Shown: positions 34,676 through 44,242, numbered from the stretch's first letter. The stretch is DNA of 64,000 nt from Moraxella sp. (GCF_030525845.1 NZ_JAUNDY010000002.1:62001-126000), one strand, 5' to 3'. Numbers and translations are program-made. Notes: generated from the letters alone by a model not told the origin.

Positions 34676-37600
34676 TTAGGACTGAGGTAGGTCAGCCTCA
34701 TTTGGCGGTGTGGAGGTTTCCGCTTTTGGGCGTTTTACCACTTCTGCCTTTTGAGCGGCTTTGGAGGTACGCTTGGTGGGTGCTTTGGGCGTTTTTGGGG
34801 TTTTTGGTTTGGTCGCTTTTGGCTTTTTGGAGGCCACTAAATTCAAAATCCCAGTTGGTTGTAGAAGCTGACCTGAGACATTTTCTATCATGTCTTTGTA
34901 GCTTGCTGGTGTGGATTTTTGGGTGTCGCCCTCTTGGCTGTTGGCAGAATTGATGATTTCATCGAGGGTTTTAATGAGTAGTTCGAGCACAGACTCAGAT
35001 TCTGATGAAGTGGGCATCAAAGGTGGCTCATTGCTGACGGTGGTACGCTCCTGACTGGGCATTTTCTCGTCAGTATTGACCTGATTGATACTTTCTGCTT
35101 GCTTGCTTGGTTGTCCACGTGGGTCATTGATGGCACGTTCGACTACTGGGTGTGGCGTGGCATGAGTTTTACCTTGCTTAGTATGCCATGCACCATCAGC
35201 ACTGATGCCCTTGGTAAATGTCGTCAGGTATTCGCCAGATAGTGGTGCGTATCCATAATTGGCAAACTGCTTGGCAAATTCACGCTCAAAATCCGACTCA
35301 CTAAGCATTGGCGTGGTAAGTGAGTTTTGGTGCTGGGTGTTTTGCAGGGCAAATCTATTTACCGCTGCAATAAAATGAGTAACAAAATTCTCACGCCAAT
35401 CATCTGACAACTCGCCAGATAATACCGCTTCAACGAACTGCCCTGCTGTACCTGTGATGGTGGCGTGCGGGATGGTTGTTGCCGGTGCAGATAAAGACAT
35501 CTGCTCACGCATGACATCTGCCACCACTCTGGGGTCGTTGATGGCTCTGCCTGTTTTGCAGGATAACGCCATCAAGTGCTCGGCACTTGGTGTAAAATCA
35601 TCTTGCACGGCATCATGGATGGCCAACGTGTGATGGTCATCTGCCTTTGAGGTGTCAGTAGCTGGACTGATTTTATCCTCATGATGAGTTGGTGTTGGCA
35701 AGGTTGCGTCTTCTTTCTTGGGTGTGCGATTGCTGGTCGTCTCGATAGTACCTTCTGTGGTTGGTGTTTCGGCGCGATCAGCTTCTTTACTGCCGTCCAA
35801 AGAGATATGCACAGTTTTGGTGGTAGTGGCGTCTGCACTGGCACTAGGATTGATATGAATCACAACATCGTTGGGGTTTGTGTGCTTTTGAGGCTTGGTG
35901 TCAGCCACTTTTTCTGTACAAACCTGCTCTTTTGGGTTGCTGGGTTTTTCTTGGGTTTTTGGTTCGGGTTTATTGGCGGCTTTGGGTTTTAGGGTTTCGC
36001 CACGCACGATCTCGCCTCGTGGCTCACGTTGCGAATTTGCTTCACGTTTTGGGTGGCTTTGCTCTTTTTTACGATTCTCGCTTTTTTCTTTTTCGGCGAC
36101 TACCTCATCACGTTTGGCGGTTTTGTCTTGTTTGTTGTTTTCGACAACTTCTTTTTTTGGTTTTCTTTTGGCTTTATCATCACGCTCTGTGCGAGCAGGG
36201 CGTTCTGTTTTTTCGCTAACTTTTGGAGTGGGTTTTTCTGTTTTGGATTCTGGCAGATGAATGTTGCCAAATGAACCCAAGCTCGTTGCACCACCATTGA
36301 CCAACGCCTCAATGGCTGATGCAGCGTCATGACTGCCAAAATCATGAGCTAGGCGAGCCTGTGGTTTTGGTGCAAATAGGTTGGATAGCCAAGCCACCGC
36401 TTGGGGCTGTGTGGGTGCTTCCTCGACTTTTTTGGATTTGGTTTTGTCGGTGGGTTTTTCAGCGTGGGACTTGCTATGGCTATCGGCTTGTTGCCAGCGG
36501 TTGGTGGTGGTGGTTGGCTCGTCATGTTTGGTTTGCCAATTTACCTCGTAGCCACGCTCAACATTTTCACGTTCCTCCACGTCCATGATACGCTCATAGC
36601 TGGCTGGGGCAAAGCCATCAGGATTGAAATGCAGGCTAAAATTGGGGGATTCTAGGTGGGCGTGAGGCAAAATGGTAACACGCACGCCAGAATCTTGCTC
36701 TAAATACACCAAACTTTCACGTTTTTCGTTAAGTAAAAATGCGGCGATTTCGGTCGGTACTTCGGCTTGGATTTCGCCATAGCGTTCTTTTAGGGCGATT
36801 TGCTCGATTTGACGCATGATGGAGAGGGCAAGTGAACGCAAATCTCTTATCATGCCATTGCCATGACAACGAGGGCAAAGATATCCTGTCGCCTCCTCCA
36901 ATGAGGGGCGTAGGCGTTGACGGCTCATCTCCATAAGACCAAATTTACTAATCTCGGCAAACTGCACTCTGGCACGGTCGTAGCGAGTGGCATCGATGAG
37001 GCGTTTTTCAACTTCTTTTTGGTGGGCGGGGTCGTTCATGTCAATAAAATCAATGACAATCAGTCCACCCATATCACGTAGGCGAAGCTGACGGGCGATT
37101 TCTTCGGCAGCCTCCAAGTTGGTGTGGTAGGCAGTTTCGGCAACGTCTGAGCCTTTGGTGGATTTGGCGGAGTTGATGTCGATGGCAACCATTGCTTCGG
37201 TTTGGTCGATGACAATAGAACCACCAGAGGGCAGACGAACTTCACGCTGATACGCACTTTCAATCTGACGCTCAATGCCAAAACGCACAAACAGCGGTTC
37301 GTGGTCGATGTATTTACGCAGTTTGCTCATCTGATTTGGCATGACTGAGGCGATAAAATTGGCAGCCTCATTGTAGGCGTTTTCGCTGTCAATCCACACC
37401 TCGCCAATGTCATCACGCAGATAATCACGCACCGCACGAGTAACCACGCCTGCTTCTTGATGGACAAGGCAAGGACTTGGGCGAGTGCGGTTTTGTTCGA
37501 GGATAGATGACCAGATGTCAAGTAAGTGGTTCAAATCATTTTGCAAATCCTCAAAACCCTTGCCAATCCCAGCCGTACGCACAATCACGCTCATGCCTTG

Positions 37601-38074
37601 TGGGATAGAGAGGCTATTGATGATTTGCTTCATTTCCTCACGGACTTTGCCAGAGATTTGACGGCTGATACCACCTGCCTTGTGGTTGTTTGGCATGAGG
37701 ACGAGGTAGCGACCCGCCAGCGAAATATAAGTAGAAACCGCCGCCCCTTTGTTACCACGCTCTTCTTTTTCGATTTGGATGATGACTTCATCGCCCTCTT
37801 TGATAAGGTCTCTGATGTTGTCATTTCTAGGATTGCCCTTTAAATATTCAGGGGCGATTTCACGCAAAGGCAAAAAGCCTTGACGAGCCGAGCCATATTC
37901 GACAAATACGGCTTCAAGTGATGGCTCAACACGGGTAACATGACCTTTGTAGATGTTGGCTTTTTTTTGTTCACGGGTGCGATTTTCTAGGTCAAAATCG
38001 TACAGGTGATTGTCTTTGCAAAGTGCCACACGAATCTCTTCGTTGTGGGTGGCGTTGATGAGAATGCGTTTCAT
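34676..38074 (-). CDS. rne: Ribonuclease E
   Basis: RNase E is the main mRNA-decay and rRNA/tRNA-processing endonuclease. The 1132 residues begin with MKRILINATHNEEIRVAL and an S1 domain, then the catalytic DNase I-like part with Asp residues in MVAIDINSAKST and IVIDFIDMNDP. The Zn-link CPRC lies near residue 403 (YLCPRCHGNG). From about residue 530 the chain is low-complexity, rich in Lys, Glu, Pro and Thr, and should be the disordered scaffold for the degradosome and membrane contact. Length and layout favour RNase E over the shorter RNase G. The ATG at 38074 was chosen. The open frame extends to 38167 without family features. Confidence 0.96.
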   Translation of the reverse strand: MKRILINATHNEEIRVALCKDNHLYDFDLENRTREQKKANIYKGHVTRVEPSLEAVFVEYGSARQGFLPLREIAPEYLKGNPRNDNIRDLIKEGDEVIIQIEKEERGNKGAAVSTYISLAGRYLVLMPNNHKAGGISRQISGKVREEMKQIINSLSIPQGMSVIVRTAGIGKGFEDLQNDLNHLLDIWSSILEQNRTRPSPCLVHQEAGVVTRAVRDYLRDDIGEVWIDSENAYNEAANFIASVMPNQMSKLRKYIDHEPLFVRFGIERQIESAYQREVRLPSGGSIVIDQTEAMVAIDINSAKSTKGSDVAETAYHTNLEAAEEIARQLRLRDMGGLIVIDFIDMNDPAHQKEVEKRLIDATRYDRARVQFAEISKFGLMEMSRQRLRPSLEEATGYLCPRCHGNGMIRDLRSLALSIMRQIEQIALKERYGEIQAEVPTEIAAFLLNEKRESLVYLEQDSGVRVTILPHAHLESPNFSLHFNPDGFAPASYERIMDVEERENVERGYEVNWQTKHDEPTTTTNRWQQADSHSKSHAEKPTDKTKSKKVEEAPTQPQAVAWLSNLFAPKPQARLAHDFGSHDAASAIEALVNGGATSLGSFGNIHLPESKTEKPTPKVSEKTERPARTERDDKAKRKPKKEVVENNKQDKTAKRDEVVAEKEKSENRKKEQSHPKREANSQREPRGEIVRGETLKPKAANKPEPKTQEKPSNPKEQVCTEKVADTKPQKHTNPNDVVIHINPSASADATTTKTVHISLDGSKEADRAETPTTEGTIETTSNRTPKKEDATLPTPTHHEDKISPATDTSKADDHHTLAIHDAVQDDFTPSAEHLMALSCKTGRAINDPRVVADVMREQMSLSAPATTIPHATITGTAGQFVEAVLSGELSDDWRENFVTHFIAAVNRFALQNTQHQNSLTTPMLSESDFEREFAKQFANYGYAPLSGEYLTTFTKGISADGAWHTKQGKTHATPHPVVERAINDPRGQPSKQAESINQVNTDEKMPSQERTTVSNEPPLMPTSSESESVLELLIKTLDEIINSANSQEGDTQKSTPASYKDMIENVSGQLLQPTGILNLVASKKPKATKPKTPKTPKAPTKRTSKAAQKAEVVKRPKAETSTPPNEADLPQS

Positions 38075-38593
38075 GATGTTCCTTAAAAAAGTAAACATCA
38101 AGGTAGTAAGAAGGGCGTTGCCTATATAGACAAAAGTGGGTGGGTTTGTGCCAAAATACCTTGCCAATCGACTTGGCTAAAAATCATACATGAAAAACAA
38201 AACCCATTTGGCGGGTTTCGCCAAATCAGTTCAACGCCTAAAAATTGGTGGGCGGTAGCCCTAAAATCTGTCGTTCATCGCTTGCACCGATGATGTCCAA
38301 ACCGCCGATTTCTACAAAAGCAGTGTTTGTCTTGTGCTTTTGTGGGGGTGTGGATAAAATTCTTACGCACCTTGATGTGCAAATAAAATAAAAAATGTCG
38401 TGGGTTGCTTGTGATTGATTAAATATATTAAAAGATAAATTATGTGCAAATTTTTTAAACAATAAACCATTTTTGGTAAAATTCGCACTTTTCTCATCAC
38501 TTTATGGAGCAACGTGCTAAACTATATGCTAGCTTTTGGATTGTAACAGATTTACCCAAATTTTCCTACCAAAATTTTTAAAATTTACAAATT
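38075..38593. other. Long divergent intergenic region with rne leader
   Basis: The 519 bases separate divergent rne and rluC. A predicted rne promoter at 38422-38449 would give a 5' leader of about 340 nt. The leader holds hairpins: TTTGGCG/CGCCAAA at 38207-38225 and ACAAAAGC/GCTTTTGT at 38314-38343. E. coli rne also has a long leader used for autoregulation. I see no supportable gene here; a 74-codon reading frame at 38238-38462 lacks a start signal and family features. Confidence 0.6.
38422..38449 (-). promoter_or_regulatory. Candidate rne promoter
   Basis: On the minus strand: TTGCAC (38449-38444), 16-base spacer, TATATT (38427-38422). Confidence 0.55.
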
Positions 38594-39589
38594 ATGAAAA
38601 AACCTACCCCCAAAGCCACACCTAAGCCCCAAAAACCCCAATCGGCAGATGATACCATCAGCGACTTTGCCAAAGTCAATTTTATCAGCGTAACCGCCAA
38701 CCAAGACGGGCAACGCATTGATAATTTCTTGCTGGCTCGGCTCAAAGGCTTGCCCCGTTCGCACCTTTATAAAATGATAAGAGATGATGAAATTCGCATC
38801 AACAAAAAACGCTGTAAACCGCACGACCGTGTCTATGCAGGCGATGTGGTGCGGGTTGCTCCCGTGCGATTGTCTAAGCGTGATGAGCCTGTGGTCTCTG
38901 ATGACTTTGCCAAAGGGCTTTTGGGTAGAGTGATTTTTGAAAATGAAGGGCTGATTGTGCTAAACAAACCGCACGGCATGGCGGTGCATGGCGGGTCTGG
39001 CGAGAGCTTTGGTGTGATTGAGGCGATGAGGGTCGCCACAGGCAAAAAGTATTTAGAGCTGATTCACCGCATTGATAAGGATACATCAGGACTACTCCTG
39101 ATTGCCAAAAAACGCAGTACACTCAAAGACTTACAAGACAAATTTCGTGAAAAAACCATTTTTAAGGACTATCTATGCTTGTGCGTGGGCGATGTTGGCA
39201 AAACGCTTGGTAAAACCGCCAAAATTGACAAACCCTTATTAAAATATACGCTGGCAAATGGCGAAAGACGAGTGCGAGTGGACAAAGATGGTAAACCGTC
39301 CCAAACACTAATAGAAGTGCTGTCGGTCTTTGAGATGGGCGGTCAAGTGGTCAGCCTTGTCAAAGCAAGCCCTTTGACAGGACGCACGCACCAAATTCGC
39401 GTGCATTTGGCAAGTGTGGGGCATGCCTTGCTTGGCGATGACAAATATTTAAAAGTATCTGCCCCAGCGGTTGCCAGACTGTGCCTACACGCCCACAAAA
39501 TCCGCTTTGATGAGTATGAATTTGTGGCAGAGTTGCCGAAGGATATAAAAATATCGTGGAATCAAGAGTTAAGTTGGTGTAGATTTTAA
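38594..39589 (+). CDS. rluC: 23S rRNA pseudouridine synthase RluC
   Basis: RluC modifies U955, U2504 and U2580 of 23S rRNA. The 331 residues have an S4 domain (QRIDNFLLARLKGLPRSHLY) and the RluA-type catalytic motif HRIDKDTSGLLLIAKK, with the catalytic Asp after RI. The block PLTGRTHQIRVHLASVGHALLGD is typical. Divergent placement opposite rne is the same as in E. coli, which supports RluC over other RluA relatives. The Pro/Lys-rich first 20 residues are an extension of unknown value. Confidence 0.93.
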   Translation: MKKPTPKATPKPQKPQSADDTISDFAKVNFISVTANQDGQRIDNFLLARLKGLPRSHLYKMIRDDEIRINKKRCKPHDRVYAGDVVRVAPVRLSKRDEPVVSDDFAKGLLGRVIFENEGLIVLNKPHGMAVHGGSGESFGVIEAMRVATGKKYLELIHRIDKDTSGLLLIAKKRSTLKDLQDKFREKTIFKDYLCLCVGDVGKTLGKTAKIDKPLLKYTLANGERRVRVDKDGKPSQTLIEVLSVFEMGGQVVSLVKASPLTGRTHQIRVHLASVGHALLGDDKYLKVSAPAVARLCLHAHKIRFDEYEFVAELPKDIKISWNQELSWCRF

Positions 39590-39592
39590 TAA

Positions 39593-39637
39593 AAAGAACC
39601 AAACCAATATACAAATTAGCTTGGTTCTTTTCTTTTT
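39593..39637. terminator. Bidirectional terminator between rluC and the mutase-like gene
   Basis: AAAGAACCAA (39593-39602) pairs with TTGGTTCTTT (39621-39630), followed by TCTTTTT. On the minus strand the A-run before the stem gives a U-tract. Confidence 0.75.
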
Positions 39638-39638
39638 G

Positions 39639-40421
39639 TTACTGTGTTGCTTCGTTGTTTAGCACTTGTCTTGATAAGATGCTAAGAGAGCCGTCCTCGC
39701 CAACACGCAAGCGATAAACAACAGGTGTGGCATTAGGGATTGTTAGAGAAGTAATATCCTCTGGTTGAAGACTGGGGTCAATGTGTGATGACAAAGCTTT
39801 TAGGGAATTGCTATGGGCAACCACCATGACTGTCTCGCCAGATACCAAAGTGGGTTTTAGGGCATAATGCCAGTAAGGGTTAAGCCTGTCAATGACTTGT
39901 TTGAGGCTTTCGCCATGAGGCAGGCTTTGGGGGTTGATGGTGCTGTAACGACTGTTTTTGGTGGGCGACCTAGGGTCTGTGGTAGCAAGCGGTGGTGGTG
40001 GCACATCAAAGCTTCTACGCCAAATTTTAACCTGCTCGTCCCCAACGATTTTTGCGACTTCTGTGTGGGTTTTGCCTTCTAAATCTCCATAATGACGTTC
40101 ATTCAGATGCCAGTAGGCATACTTAGGTAGAGATTGCCCCATGGCATAACTGGCGTATTGAGCGGTGTCTATTGCTCTATCCAACAAGGAAACATGTATG
40201 ACGGTTGGTTTGATGTTTGCATGAGCTAGGATTTTGCCTGCTTGTTTGGCTTGCTTTATGCCTTTTTGGGTAAGGGGTGTGTCTGACCAACCTGCAAAAC
40301 GTTTTTCTACATTAAACTGGCTCTCCCCATGTCGTAGTAGTATCAAGGAGACTTCTTGGGCGTGTACCATCACACCTGCAAATAAGCTGGTCAGAATCAA
40401 AGTGGCTTTTAAAAATTTCAT
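39639..40421 (-). CDS. Exported phosphoglycerate mutase-like histidine phosphatase
   Basis: The protein has 260 residues. It begins with a signal peptide (ATLILTSLFAGVMVHAQ) followed at once by a dPGM (GpmA)-type domain. All key blocks are present: LLRHGESQFNVEKRFAGWSD with the phospho-accepting His, LNERHYGDLEG, KIWRRSFDVPPP and VVAHSNSLKAL. Cytosolic GpmA converts 3- to 2-phosphoglycerate in glycolysis, which makes no sense in the periplasm. So either the domain now acts as a periplasmic phosphatase, or the hydrophobic N terminus is not a true signal. The domain call is strong; the role is unknown. Confidence 0.85.
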   Translation of the reverse strand: MKFLKATLILTSLFAGVMVHAQEVSLILLRHGESQFNVEKRFAGWSDTPLTQKGIKQAKQAGKILAHANIKPTVIHVSLLDRAIDTAQYASYAMGQSLPKYAYWHLNERHYGDLEGKTHTEVAKIVGDEQVKIWRRSFDVPPPPLATTDPRSPTKNSRYSTINPQSLPHGESLKQVIDRLNPYWHYALKPTLVSGETVMVVAHSNSLKALSSHIDPSLQPEDITSLTIPNATPVVYRLRVGEDGSLSILSRQVLNNEATQ

Positions 40422-40785
40422 AAATACTACACCATACTAATAACGGTGGTTGCATGCTAACATATCGTATTAACAAAATCAACATGGATAAATCAAAGCC
40501 AGTAACACCTGCTTTGGCTGACTTGACGTCATCTAGCGTGAGATGAGTATGCAATAAAACCAACTGGTTTTTGCAATCAACGGAGTTTATCCCAAACACA
40601 GGGCAAAAACTTACTGATAAAGCCAGCCCAATGATTTACAAAACATATTATTAGAAATTTGTATGTTAGGATAATTAATAACCTAAATCTAACATTATCA
40701 TAAAGTCAAAGCAAATTGCGTTTTTATTGGCAATTTTGCCGTTTGAATGGTAGTATATAAGCATTTTGTTTTTGTGAGAGTTCCC
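40422..40785. other. Intergenic region without a supportable gene
   Basis: The 364 bases lie between divergent genes. There is an inverted repeat ATGTTAG/CTAACAT (40663-40695) that could form a hairpin or an operator, and an AT-rich stretch with GTATATAA just before ppx. I found no RNA gene or repeat matching the rest of the window. Confidence 0.5.
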
Positions 40786-42342
40786 ATGAAACCTGTGATG
40801 ATAGACACCACTGCCCGCCATGAAGCCATTGCCAAATCCATCTTGGAAACAGGACTGTCTCGTGATGAATTGCTTGGGGCGATTGATTTGGGGTCGAACA
40901 GTTTTCATCTGGCGATTGCTCGGCTTGACCATGGCGAAGTTCGCCGTATTGCTAGCATCTCCGAAAAAGTTCAGCTTGGGGCAGGGCTTGACGAAAATAA
41001 CGTCCTATCTGAGGAGGCGATACAGCGTGGGCTTGACTGCCTAAAACGATTTTTGCCCCATGTGAGTGAAATTGCTCCGCATCGCCTACGCATTGTCGCC
41101 ACCAATGCCCTGCGTAAAGCGGTCAATGCAAGTGAGTTTATCCGCCATGCCAATGCCTTTTTGCCAAAGCCTATCGAGGTCATCGCAGGACGTGAGGAAG
41201 CTCGCCTGATTTATCTGGGTGTGTCGCATTCGAATACCAGTACCGACAAACGCCTTGTGATTGACATTGGCGGTGGCTCGACCGAATTTATCATCGGGCA
41301 GGGCTTTGAACCCATTGAGATGGAAAGTTTGCAAATGGGCTGTGTGTCTTTTACTCGCAAATTTTTTGTGGACGGTAAAATCACCGAAAAGGCTTTTGAT
41401 AATGCCATGACCGCCACCGCCACCGAGCTTTTGACCATTGCCAAACGTTATAAAAAAGTGGGTTGGGACAATGCCATTGCCTCCTCTGGCACGGCTAAGG
41501 CAGTGCGACTGGTACTCCAAGAGCTAGGCTGGGCGGGCGAGTGCATTACGCTTGACGGCATGGCAAAACTTAAAAAGCACCTCATCAAACTTGGCAACAT
41601 CGACAAAATCGAATTTGAGGGTGTCAAAGCCCACCGCCAAGCCGTGTTCCCTGCTGGGTTTGCTGAGCTTTATGCCATCATGCAAACGCTGGGCATCGAG
41701 GAGCTTTATTATTCGGACGGAGCGTTGCGTGAGGGTGTGATGTATGACATGCTCGGGCGACTTGGCAATGAGGACGTGCGAGATCGTTCGGTGTCTGCAT
41801 TGGCGGAGCGATATTCGGTGGATTTTAAGCAGGCGGGGCGAGTCATGGCAACGTGTGGACGGCTGTTCGATGCGGTGCGTGATGTGCTGGGCTTTGATGA
41901 TGAGGACAAAGACCTACTTCGCCGAGCGTCCAATTTACATGAGATTGGGCTGGCGGTCGGGCATAGCAACTATCAGCGTCATAGTGCCTACCTGCTCGAA
42001 TTTTCGGACATGGCAGGCTTTGCCCAAGTAGGGCAGGCGAGCATGGCTCAAATCGCCCTAAATCACAGACGTAAACTCAAAACAGAAAACCTAGAAATTG
42101 CCGAAAACTTAGGCGGTCGCAAACTGGCTTATTTGTGCCTGATTTTGCGTTTGGCAGTGAGTGCCAACCATTCTCGCACCATCAAATCCGCCCCCATTTA
42201 CCTATCTATTTTGGATAAAAACAAAAACCATTGGCAAATCACGCTGGGCGAGGGTTTGCACAAAGAATTGATTATCAGCCAATTAAATGAAGACGTCGCT
42301 CAATTTGCCAAATGGGGGGTAAAGCTGTCGGTGGTGGGCTAG
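40786..42342 (+). CDS. ppx: Exopolyphosphatase / pppGpp phosphohydrolase (Ppx/GppA)
   Basis: The enzyme removes terminal phosphate from polyphosphate and may also hydrolyse pppGpp. The 518 residues match Ppx length. The ASKHA ATPase motifs are GAIDLGSNSFHLAIA, VIDIGGGSTEFIIG and SSGTAKA. A C-terminal HD-type helical domain shows NLHEIGLAVGHSNYQRHSAY. In related bacteria ppx often lies divergent from ppk; here the divergent neighbour is the mutase-like gene. The ATG at 40786 was chosen from the family start and a GAGAG just upstream. Confidence 0.92.
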   Translation: MKPVMIDTTARHEAIAKSILETGLSRDELLGAIDLGSNSFHLAIARLDHGEVRRIASISEKVQLGAGLDENNVLSEEAIQRGLDCLKRFLPHVSEIAPHRLRIVATNALRKAVNASEFIRHANAFLPKPIEVIAGREEARLIYLGVSHSNTSTDKRLVIDIGGGSTEFIIGQGFEPIEMESLQMGCVSFTRKFFVDGKITEKAFDNAMTATATELLTIAKRYKKVGWDNAIASSGTAKAVRLVLQELGWAGECITLDGMAKLKKHLIKLGNIDKIEFEGVKAHRQAVFPAGFAELYAIMQTLGIEELYYSDGALREGVMYDMLGRLGNEDVRDRSVSALAERYSVDFKQAGRVMATCGRLFDAVRDVLGFDDEDKDLLRRASNLHEIGLAVGHSNYQRHSAYLLEFSDMAGFAQVGQASMAQIALNHRRKLKTENLEIAENLGGRKLAYLCLILRLAVSANHSRTIKSAPIYLSILDKNKNHWQITLGEGLHKELIISQLNEDVAQFAKWGVKLSVVG

Positions 42343-42432
42343 GGCGTTTTGCGGGGTTAAATTTTTTCCCAAATCCCAAAAAATATGCTAAACTATCTAA
42401 GTTTACATTTGTATAATTTATAAGGAAACCCT

Positions 42433-43245
42433 ATGAGCCAAGCTGTCAATCAAGTTTGGGAAAGTGTCAAACTCGCTCGCCATGCCGACCGTCCGTTATT
42501 TTTGGATTATGTGAGTGGGCTGTTTACCGAGTTTGACGAACTGCATGGCGACCGTGCTTTTGCTGATGACCGTGCCATTTTGGGTGGGCTTGCTCGTTTT
42601 GATGGCAAACCTGTCATGGTCATCGGTCAGCATCGTGGGCGTAGCACTCGTGAACGCATTACCCACAACTTTGGTATGGCAAGCCCTGAGGGCTATCGCA
42701 AAGTCATTCGTCTGGTTCAGATGGCGGAGCGTTTTGGCTTGCCTGTGCTGACCTTTATTGACACACCGGGGGCATATCCGGGGGTGGGAGCAGAGGAGCG
42801 TGGGCAGGCAGAAGCGATTGCCAAAGCGATTGCGGTGTTTAGCAGTCTAAATACCCCCATCATCGCCACCGTCATTGGCGAGGGTGGTTCTGGTGGGGCG
42901 TTAGCCATTGGCGTGGCAGATAAGGTAAATATGCTCCAAAACAGCATTTATTCGGTCATCTCGCCTGAGGGCTGTGCCTCTATCCTGTGGAAAACTGCCG
43001 AAAAAGCCCCCGAAGCCTCCGAAGCCTTAAAATTATCCGCTGACAATCTACACGCACTTGGCTTGATTGATGAAGTGGTGGACGAGGGTCAAGGTGGACA
43101 TATTGAGCCTAATGTTGTCATGGGAAACCTTAAAACCTTGCTTTTGGAGCAACTTGGCGAGCTTGAAATGCTGGGTAAAAATGAACTTTTATCAGGGCGT
43201 TATGAGCGTTTGATGAAATTTAATTCGAGTGTGTCTTTGGCATAA
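42433..43245 (+). CDS. accA: Acetyl-CoA carboxylase carboxyltransferase subunit alpha
   Basis: AccA with AccD transfers CO2 from biotin to acetyl-CoA, the first step of fatty-acid synthesis. The 270 residues contain the carboxyltransferase core: [58 protein letters not shown] and [14 protein letters not shown]. About 50 N-terminal residues found in E. coli AccA (319 residues) are missing, and no in-frame extension encodes them. As I recall, Acinetobacter AccA is short too, so this is a lineage feature and not a truncation. AAGGAA precedes the ATG. Confidence 0.95.
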   Translation: MSQAVNQVWESVKLARHADRPLFLDYVSGLFTEFDELHGDRAFADDRAILGGLARFDGKPVMVIGQHRGRSTRERITHNFGMASPEGYRKVIRLVQMAERFGLPVLTFIDTPGAYPGVGAEERGQAEAIAKAIAVFSSLNTPIIATVIGEGGSGGALAIGVADKVNMLQNSIYSVISPEGCASILWKTAEKAPEASEALKLSADNLHALGLIDEVVDEGQGGHIEPNVVMGNLKTLLLEQLGELEMLGKNELLSGRYERLMKFNSSVSLA

Positions 43246-43265
43246 CCTACCATGATTAATGGCAT

Positions 43266-43299
43266 AAAAGGCATGACCAGTATCGTGGTTGTGCCTTTT
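43266..43299 (+). terminator. Probable terminator of accA
   Basis: AAAAGGCA pairs with TGCCTTTT, with an inner ACCA/TGGT pairing around GTATCG. It ends in a T-rich stretch. Confidence 0.65.
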
Positions 43300-43336
43300 G
43301 TTTGTGTTAAAATATCCATTTTTATTTTTGCCAATC

Positions 43337-44242
43337 ATGTCATTATCCAAGCCCATACCGCCGATGATTGATGGGGTATCCCCCAGCCGTCTTTATTTGG
43401 AAAAGTTAAGCCATCAGCCAGATAGCTTATTTGTGTTTTTGTGTGAAAAATTCCCCCATATCACACCTGATGAGTGGCGAGGTCGGTTTGGGTTTGGGCA
43501 GGTTTTAGATGAGGATTTGACTAGGCTTGATGTGAATGCACGGTATGTGGCAGGGCGTACGATTTATTATTATCGCTTTTTGGCAGATGAAATTGTTGTG
43601 CCGTTTGAACATCATGTACTGTTTGAAAATGATGAGTTTATGGTGGTGGATAAGCCTCATTTTTTGGCGATAACCCCAACGGGCGAATACGTCCAGCAGA
43701 CGCTACTTACCAGACTAAAAGCTGGTACAAATAATCCCGATCTGTCGCCCATTCATCGCTTGGATAGAGAGACCGCAGGGCTAATCATGATTAGCAAAAA
43801 TCCTGCCACACGCCATCTGTATCAGGCGTTGTTCGCACATCACGCCATTTGTAAGGTTTATCATGCCATTTGCATTGCTAAAAATCCCCCTGCTTCGCTA
43901 GATGTTTCGCTACATTTGGAGCGTGGCGAGCCATTTTATACCATGCAAGTATGCCCTCACAAGCCTGCCAACACCCACACAAGCATGTATTTGATGGATA
44001 AACATGAGGGTTTAGCAAAGTATGAACTCTATCCCACGACAGGCAAGCTTCATCAGCTAAGGGTTCATCTGGCTCATCTGGGTATGCCCATACGCCATGA
44101 CCCTTATTATCCTTGTGTTTGCCATAAACCAAAAGGCGATTTTACTCAGCCTTTGCAGCTACTTGCCAAGCGACTATCATTTATAGACCCTCTGACAGCC
44201 CATCGATGGGAATTTGAATCAGAGCGTGAATTGATGTTTTAG
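43337..44242 (+). CDS. RluA-family pseudouridine synthase
   Basis: The protein has 301 residues. The catalytic motif is PIHRLDRETAGLIMISKNPATR, with Asp after RL as the catalytic residue. The middle block VVDKPHFLAITPTGEYVQ is in place, as is the late GKLHQLRVHLAHLGMPIRHD. No S4 domain is evident; the N-terminal ~90 residues are a different extension. The RNA target is not clear. It could be a tRNA or 23S rRNA site. The ATG at 43337 follows the accA terminator; the frame is open upstream to 43289. Confidence 0.88.
   Translation: MSLSKPIPPMIDGVSPSRLYLEKLSHQPDSLFVFLCEKFPHITPDEWRGRFGFGQVLDEDLTRLDVNARYVAGRTIYYYRFLADEIVVPFEHHVLFENDEFMVVDKPHFLAITPTGEYVQQTLLTRLKAGTNNPDLSPIHRLDRETAGLIMISKNPATRHLYQALFAHHAICKVYHAICIAKNPPASLDVSLHLERGEPFYTMQVCPHKPANTHTSMYLMDKHEGLAKYELYPTTGKLHQLRVHLAHLGMPIRHDPYYPCVCHKPKGDFTQPLQLLAKRLSFIDPLTAHRWEFESERELMF

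Noticed and set aside
35115..35130. TTGTCCACGTGGGTCA as a third parS
   Set aside because: The core CCACGTGG matches, but the outer positions differ from TGTTCCACGTGGAACA at four bases; unlikely ParB site. CACGTG at 9715 and 22750 also lacks the outer bases.
35681..36345. Several long plus-strand reading frames opposite rne
   Set aside because: They mirror the low-complexity Lys/Glu/Pro codons of the RNase E tail on the other strand, have odd Phe/Cys/Trp-rich composition and no start signals.
38238..38462. A 74-codon gene in the rne leader
   Set aside because: No ribosome site, no recognisable motif, and it overlaps the predicted leader hairpins and promoter of rne.
40312..40599. A small gene overlapping the start of the mutase-like gene
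   Set aside because: It is in a different frame on the same strand, covers the signal peptide region, and lacks family features.
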